DNA from: Bacteroidetes/Chlorobi group bacterium ChocPot_Mid
GTDB taxonomy: Bacteria; Bacteroidota; Ignavibacteria; Kapaibacteriales; UBA2268
Length of the DNA: 27,900 bases
NCBI GenBank assembly: GCA_003731675.1
Contig: RCNQ01000154.1
Span: 1-27,900, forward strand
Reading direction: 5' to 3'
The translations under genes were made by a program, and so were the position numbers. Each line of letters opens with the position of its first letter. Position 1 is the first letter of the stretch. Of the stretch, positions 24,349 to 27,900 are shown piece after piece. The notes below the pieces were generated by a model. It did no database searches and had not been told where the DNA came from. It saw only the letters and a list, made by a program, of their open reading frames with translations.

Positions 24349-26064
24349 ATGAAATTATCACTTGATTTAAAAACGACATTATCTCAGACACTGACTCCAC
24401 AACAGATTCAGTATCTAAAATTATTGCAACTACCATTAATTCAGATGGAACAACAAGTGATAAGAGAGCTTGAACAAAATCCTATGCTGGAAGAAGTTGA
24501 AGTTGATGCCCCTATTGAATACGAAGAAGGTTATGATAGTGATTTTACCCGCATGGAAGATTTAACTGAACCATCAGTCCCTTCTGATTATGATGGTGAG
24601 TATTCTGTTAAAGCTGAATTAGAAGCACAAAAAGACCCTTTTGAATTTTACAAAATGCTTTGGGCTGATTCAGATTCAACAGGCTCCCAAACAAAATCTT
24701 ACAGTGATGAAGATGAAGATAGTGAGTATTTCCAAATAAAAAATGTTGTAACTATTAGTGAGGAAATTTTACAACAATTGAGAATGACTAATCTGTCACA
24801 TGAGGAAATATATTTAGGTGAACAAATTATCGGCAATGTTGATAATGACGGATATTTAAGAAGAGATTTGAACGATATTGTCAGAGAAACTAACGACATA
24901 ATTGCAGAGTTGAATTACCAGATAAAAGTTAAAAATGACAAGGAAAACAATAAAGTTATTGTATTTGACAATCCCTCAAAAAAGTTTGCTGTTTCCAAAG
25001 ATGCTTTAAAAATTGTTGACAGAGAAATTTGGAGTTTGGATGAGGAAGATGAATTAACAAGTAATAACGAGATTGAAGACTTGCAATTTACATCAGACAG
25101 TGAACTACCTTTGATTAAAACTGTTAACATTGAACAAGCTGAAAAAGTACTTAAGATAATTCAAACATTGGACCCTCCGGGTTTTGCTTCAAGAAATCTT
25201 CAGGAATGTTTAATAGCACAATGCAAACTAATTCCTAAAAAAAGTCCTGCACAAAAACTCGCTCTGGATATTTTGGAAAAAGCTTATGAAGCTTTTGCTA
25301 TGAAGCATTACCACATTATCAAAAGACAGCTTTCTGTCAGTGAAGATAAAATCAAAGAAGCAATTGATGTTATCAAACGTCTTAATCCCAAACCAGGCGG
25401 TATCGAATCTGAAGCTGTTTTAAACACTGTTATTCCTGATTTTACTGTTTTCAGAAATGAAGAAAACAATGAATTAATGATTAATGTCAACGATAGCAGA
25501 ATCCCTGTTTTAAGATTAAATCAAGCTTATGATAAACTGAAGAAAGAAGCGAAACTAAAAGTTTTCAACAAAGAAACAAGGGAATGGATTAGAAATAAAT
25601 ATGAAGAAGCAAAATTCCTTATTCAGGCAATCAGACAAAGAAAAAATACTATGCTGAAAGTAATGACAGCTATTGCTCAAAGGCAAAAAGATTTCTTTTA
25701 TTTTGGTCCAACAGCTTTGAAGCCATTAATCTATAAGGATATTTCAACTGAAACAGGTTTGGATATTTCTACTGTTTGCAGAATCGTCAATGGTAAGTAT
25801 GTTCAGACAGAATATGGAACTTTTGAATTAAAATATTTCTTCAGTGAATCTCTTCCAAATGAAGATGGTGAAGAAGTTTCTACAACAGTTATTAAGCAGG
25901 TTATTAAAGATATAATTGCCGAGGAACCCAAGAATAAACCTTACAGCGATGATAAAATTGTTAAGGAACTTCAGAAAAAGGGTTATCACATTGCAAGAAG
26001 GACTGTAGCAAAATACAGAGAGCAGATGAAAATCCCTGTCGCCAGATTGAGAAGGGAGTTATAA
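24349..26064 (+). CDS. rpoN: RNA polymerase sigma-54 factor RpoN
   Basis: RpoN directs RNA polymerase to -24/-12 promoters that need an AAA+ activator. The protein has 571 aa, longer than the usual 450-500. Region I is the Gln/Leu-rich start (MKLSLDLKTTLSQTLTPQQI, activator-responsive), followed by an acidic region II (about 48-125). The core-binding part has IGNVDNDGYLRRDL (161-174) and LDPPGFASRNLQECL (274-288). The extra length comes from an insert at about 185-258 between those two blocks. The C-terminus has the helix-turn-helix (about 475-500) and an intact RpoN box, ARRTVAKYRE (549-558), the DNA-binding signature. It lies between the DUF3109 gene and the dihydroorotate dehydrogenase gene with tiny gaps. 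No sigma-54 activator is in the window. Confidence 0.96.
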   Translation: MKLSLDLKTTLSQTLTPQQIQYLKLLQLPLIQMEQQVIRELEQNPMLEEVEVDAPIEYEEGYDSDFTRMEDLTEPSVPSDYDGEYSVKAELEAQKDPFEFYKMLWADSDSTGSQTKSYSDEDEDSEYFQIKNVVTISEEILQQLRMTNLSHEEIYLGEQIIGNVDNDGYLRRDLNDIVRETNDIIAELNYQIKVKNDKENNKVIVFDNPSKKFAVSKDALKIVDREIWSLDEEDELTSNNEIEDLQFTSDSELPLIKTVNIEQAEKVLKIIQTLDPPGFASRNLQECLIAQCKLIPKKSPAQKLALDILEKAYEAFAMKHYHIIKRQLSVSEDKIKEAIDVIKRLNPKPGGIESEAVLNTVIPDFTVFRNEENNELMINVNDSRIPVLRLNQAYDKLKKEAKLKVFNKETREWIRNKYEEAKFLIQAIRQRKNTMLKVMTAIAQRQKDFFYFGPTALKPLIYKDISTETGLDISTVCRIVNGKYVQTEYGTFELKYFFSESLPNEDGEEVSTTVIKQVIKDIIAEEPKNKPYSDDKIVKELQKKGYHIARRTVAKYREQMKIPVARLRREL

Positions 26065-26066
26065 TA

Positions 26067-27227
26067 ATGACACAAGCAGAATTTTTAGCTAAAATTGACA
26101 ACCAGTTAAGACCTTTCATTCTGCTTATTAATCCCTGGCTTGCTACTCTGACTTACTCTTATGGCAGAAAACTATTTCTAAAATTATTATCAAGTGAAAT
26201 TCCAAAGACAAAATTTGAACCACCATCTGAATTACATAGAAAGTTTTGGGATATCCAATTCCAATTACCTTTGTTCAATGCGGCAGGTATGTTTAAAAAT
26301 GCTGAAGGATATTTTACTGTTGCATCACAAGGTGCAGGTGCTTATCTTGCTGGTACAGTAACTTACCGTAAGAGGAAAGGGAATTTTAAAAATGGAATTT
26401 TACATCCCTTTCTTCCTTATCATTCCTCCGGTTCAGCAAGCAATTGGATGGGGCTGCCAAATGAAGGATTCGATATCATTGCAAAACGACTTTCAAAAAT
26501 CGAAAAAGTTAAAGGATGCCCTGTGGGTATAAGCTTGAGTTTTAGTCCTGATGCAGAAATGAACACTGCAATCAAGGAAATGCTCGAAGGGATGGAGATG
26601 TTCGAGAAAGCAAATGTTGATTTCATCGAATTGAACGAGAGCTGTCCTAATGTAAAACATGCTGAACACGAGAATCAAGAAAAGAATTTATGGCTGAGAA
26701 TGGAACAAATATCAGAAAAATTCTTAGCCAAAAGAAAACGGAATTTACCTGTTATTGTTAAGTTTTCAAATGATACTACTTCTGAACAAATTCCTAATCT
26801 GATTGATAATTTGATAAACTTTGGCTTTGATGGAATTAACTTTGGCAATACCTCGACTGAGTATCCCAACTATTTAGAAGACATTGACAGGTATGATATT
26901 AAGAATTTTCAATATTTCACTAATACCTACAAAGGTGGGTTGAGCGGAAAAATACTTAAGCAAAAATCTTTGGATTTATGTACTACTGCTGTCAATCAAG
27001 TTAAAAATAAAAATTTCCGGAAGGAATTTCATATAATCCGGACAGGTGGAGTTGAGACAATTGATGACATCAAAGCATCGAACTCAAATTCAATTTTAAT
27101 AAACCAATGGTTCACCGGATATTTCTCAGCATTTTCGATGTATGGACACAAATTATATGAAAAAATGTTTTCATCGTCGGAAATAACTGAGAAAAAATAT
27201 TATATACAAATAAAAAAGATAACTTAA
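26067..27227 (+). CDS. Dihydroorotate dehydrogenase-like flavoprotein
   Basis: This is an FMN-dependent TIM-barrel enzyme of the PyrD family, 386 aa, which would oxidise dihydroorotate to orotate in pyrimidine synthesis. Visible family elements are NAAGMFKNAEG (71-81), AGTVTYRKRKGN (95-106), NWMGLPNEG (126-134), the catalytic block ELNESCPNVKH (188-198), VIVKFSND, GFDGINFGNTS, GGLSGKILKQKSLD and the phosphate-binding IIRTGGVE. The N-terminal part (about 15-40) is hydrophobic and may attach it to the membrane, as in quinone-linked class 2 enzymes. The active-site base is Cys193, as in class 1, where class 2 has Ser. Because the features are mixed, I do not assign the pyrD symbol. It starts 2 nt after rpoN. 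Confidence 0.8.
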   Translation: MTQAEFLAKIDNQLRPFILLINPWLATLTYSYGRKLFLKLLSSEIPKTKFEPPSELHRKFWDIQFQLPLFNAAGMFKNAEGYFTVASQGAGAYLAGTVTYRKRKGNFKNGILHPFLPYHSSGSASNWMGLPNEGFDIIAKRLSKIEKVKGCPVGISLSFSPDAEMNTAIKEMLEGMEMFEKANVDFIELNESCPNVKHAEHENQEKNLWLRMEQISEKFLAKRKRNLPVIVKFSNDTTSEQIPNLIDNLINFGFDGINFGNTSTEYPNYLEDIDRYDIKNFQYFTNTYKGGLSGKILKQKSLDLCTTAVNQVKNKNFRKEFHIIRTGGVETIDDIKASNSNSILINQWFTGYFSAFSMYGHKLYEKMFSSSEITEKKYYIQIKKIT

Positions 27228-27235
27228 ATAATTTC

Positions 27236-27900
27236 TTAAAAACTATAACTCACACTAAAAAAATATGGTCCCGGAGTGAAATTAAATCCTTCGCTTGTTT
27301 TGTCATTTTTAGTTTTCTCGTTCGCATTTAATATCAATAAACCTGATACTGTTCCTATTCCTGCTCCCATCAAAACATCAGAAGCCCAGTGCTTATCTAA
27401 ATATACTCGTGCAACTCCTGTGCTTGCCGCTATACTGTATAGTGAAACATAAGCCCACCATTTGTCAATTCTACAAGACAATACTGTTGCAATAGTAAAA
27501 GCAACAGTAGAATGTCCTGATGGATATGAATCGGAAAAACTGAATGGCTTCCAAACATTACTACCGTCGTTAGTATATGGTCTCGACCTACCTGCAGATA
27601 TTTTTATAACTTGAGAAATAGCAGTGCTGAGTACCATTGCCTCTGTCAGTAACCTACCAGTTGTCCTTAGTTCTTCATTTGAAAAAGCTAGACCAGACAA
27701 ATAAATAGCTGAAGGAAAAGCAATGACGGAATAAACACTTCCAAATTCGTTAACAATTTCAAAAAATGCTTTTTCTGAGCCGTGTTTTGGAACAAATATG
27801 CTGTCCTTTTGTTCACCAAATAATAAGCGAATATCCTCATCATAATTCATAAGAAGAACATCAGTACCAATAAACAATCCTGTAAAAGCAACATCATCCC
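27236..27900 (-). CDS. PAP2 family phosphatase, 5'-truncated by the window edge
   Basis: This is a membrane phosphatase of the type-2 phosphatidic acid phosphatase family. Members remove phosphate from lipid phosphates such as phosphatidate or undecaprenyl pyrophosphate. All three active-site motifs are present: KxxxxxxRP as KISAGRSRP, PSGH as YPSGHSTV, and SRxxxxxHxxxD as ARVYLDKHWASD. Several hydrophobic helices surround them. The frame stays open to the right edge, reading DDVAFTGLFIGTDVLL before any ATG, so the start is outside; the TTG at 27877 is not a convincing start. The C-terminus (FTPGPYFFSVSYSF) ends in Phe in the way barrel strands do, so outer-membrane or periplasmic contact is possible. 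It converges on the dihydroorotate dehydrogenase-like gene with an 8-nt gap and no hairpin. Confidence 0.88.
   Translation of the reverse strand, partial: DDVAFTGLFIGTDVLLMNYDEDIRLLFGEQKDSIFVPKHGSEKAFFEIVNEFGSVYSVIAFPSAIYLSGLAFSNEELRTTGRLLTEAMVLSTAISQVIKISAGRSRPYTNDGSNVWKPFSFSDSYPSGHSTVAFTIATVLSCRIDKWWAYVSLYSIAASTGVARVYLDKHWASDVLMGAGIGTVSGLLILNANEKTKNDKTSEGFNFTPGPYFFSVSYSF

Noticed and set aside
1..27900. CRISPR array, insertion sequence, prophage or defence island
   Set aside because: No regularly spaced repeats, transposase, integrase or phage-type genes were seen; nearly every base is accounted for by recognisable core or envelope genes.

Overview
The window is an AT-rich stretch of bacterial chromosome. 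It is densely coded, with short gaps and genes on both strands. The best lineage clue is the minus-strand secreted protein at 20716-23652, which ends in a type IX secretion (T9SS) C-terminal sorting domain; that secretion system is essentially confined to Bacteroidota. A DUF3109 protein, Bacteroidota-like promoter elements (TAnnTTTG) and FlgM-free, generic housekeeping genes fit this. A System I (Ccm) cytochrome c maturation locus together with C5-pathway heme genes suggests a deep branch of the phylum (Ignavibacteria/Kapabacteria-like) rather than class Bacteroidia. That finer placement is inference. No IS elements, CRISPR, tRNA or rRNA genes were seen.

Layout. (1) 1-4177: cytochrome c maturation: ccmC (5' end cut off), a tiny ccmD, ccmE and ccmF, then a lipoprotein thioredoxin of the TlpA/ResA/CcmG type. 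ccmC-ccmD-ccmE overlap one another. CcmE carries the CxxxY heme-attachment variant instead of HxxxY. A strong intrinsic terminator closes the block. (2) 4382-14522: a surface-polysaccharide locus in two plus-strand units: an SLBB/Wza-type export protein, a Wzi-like outer-membrane barrel and a GT2 glycosyltransferase; then, after a minus-strand CPBP membrane protease, a heparinase II/III-like protein, a flippase and an M15 peptidase. (3) 14643-15707: an orphan OmpR-type response regulator and a MazG-like pyrophosphohydrolase. (4) 15717-19016, minus strand: hemC-hemB-hemL, consecutive parts of tetrapyrrole synthesis, with a good promoter candidate ahead of hemC. (5) 19252-20680: trxB and a small GGQ release-factor-like rescue protein whose last codons form the left arm of a terminator. 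(6) 20716-23652, minus strand: a large T9SS cargo protein with Asp-box repeats. (7) 23750-27227: DUF3109 protein, rpoN (sigma-54) and a dihydroorotate dehydrogenase-like gene in tight succession; then a convergent PAP2 phosphatase that runs off the right edge.

How they work together. Heme made through hemL/hemB/hemC feeds the Ccm system, which exports it and attaches it to apocytochromes; the TlpA-like thioredoxin (and possibly TrxB upstream of it in reducing power) would keep the CxxCH cysteines reduced. The polysaccharide block probably assembles, exports and remodels a surface glycan.

Novelty. I looked for an undescribed system and did not find one that I can defend. The window is mostly core metabolism plus one modest polysaccharide locus. 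The points most worth a second look are the CxxxY CcmE with its unlisted CcmD, the heparinase-like protein embedded in an export locus, an approximately 75-residue insert in RpoN, a dihydroorotate dehydrogenase with mixed class features, and the non-catalytic-looking Asp-box T9SS protein.
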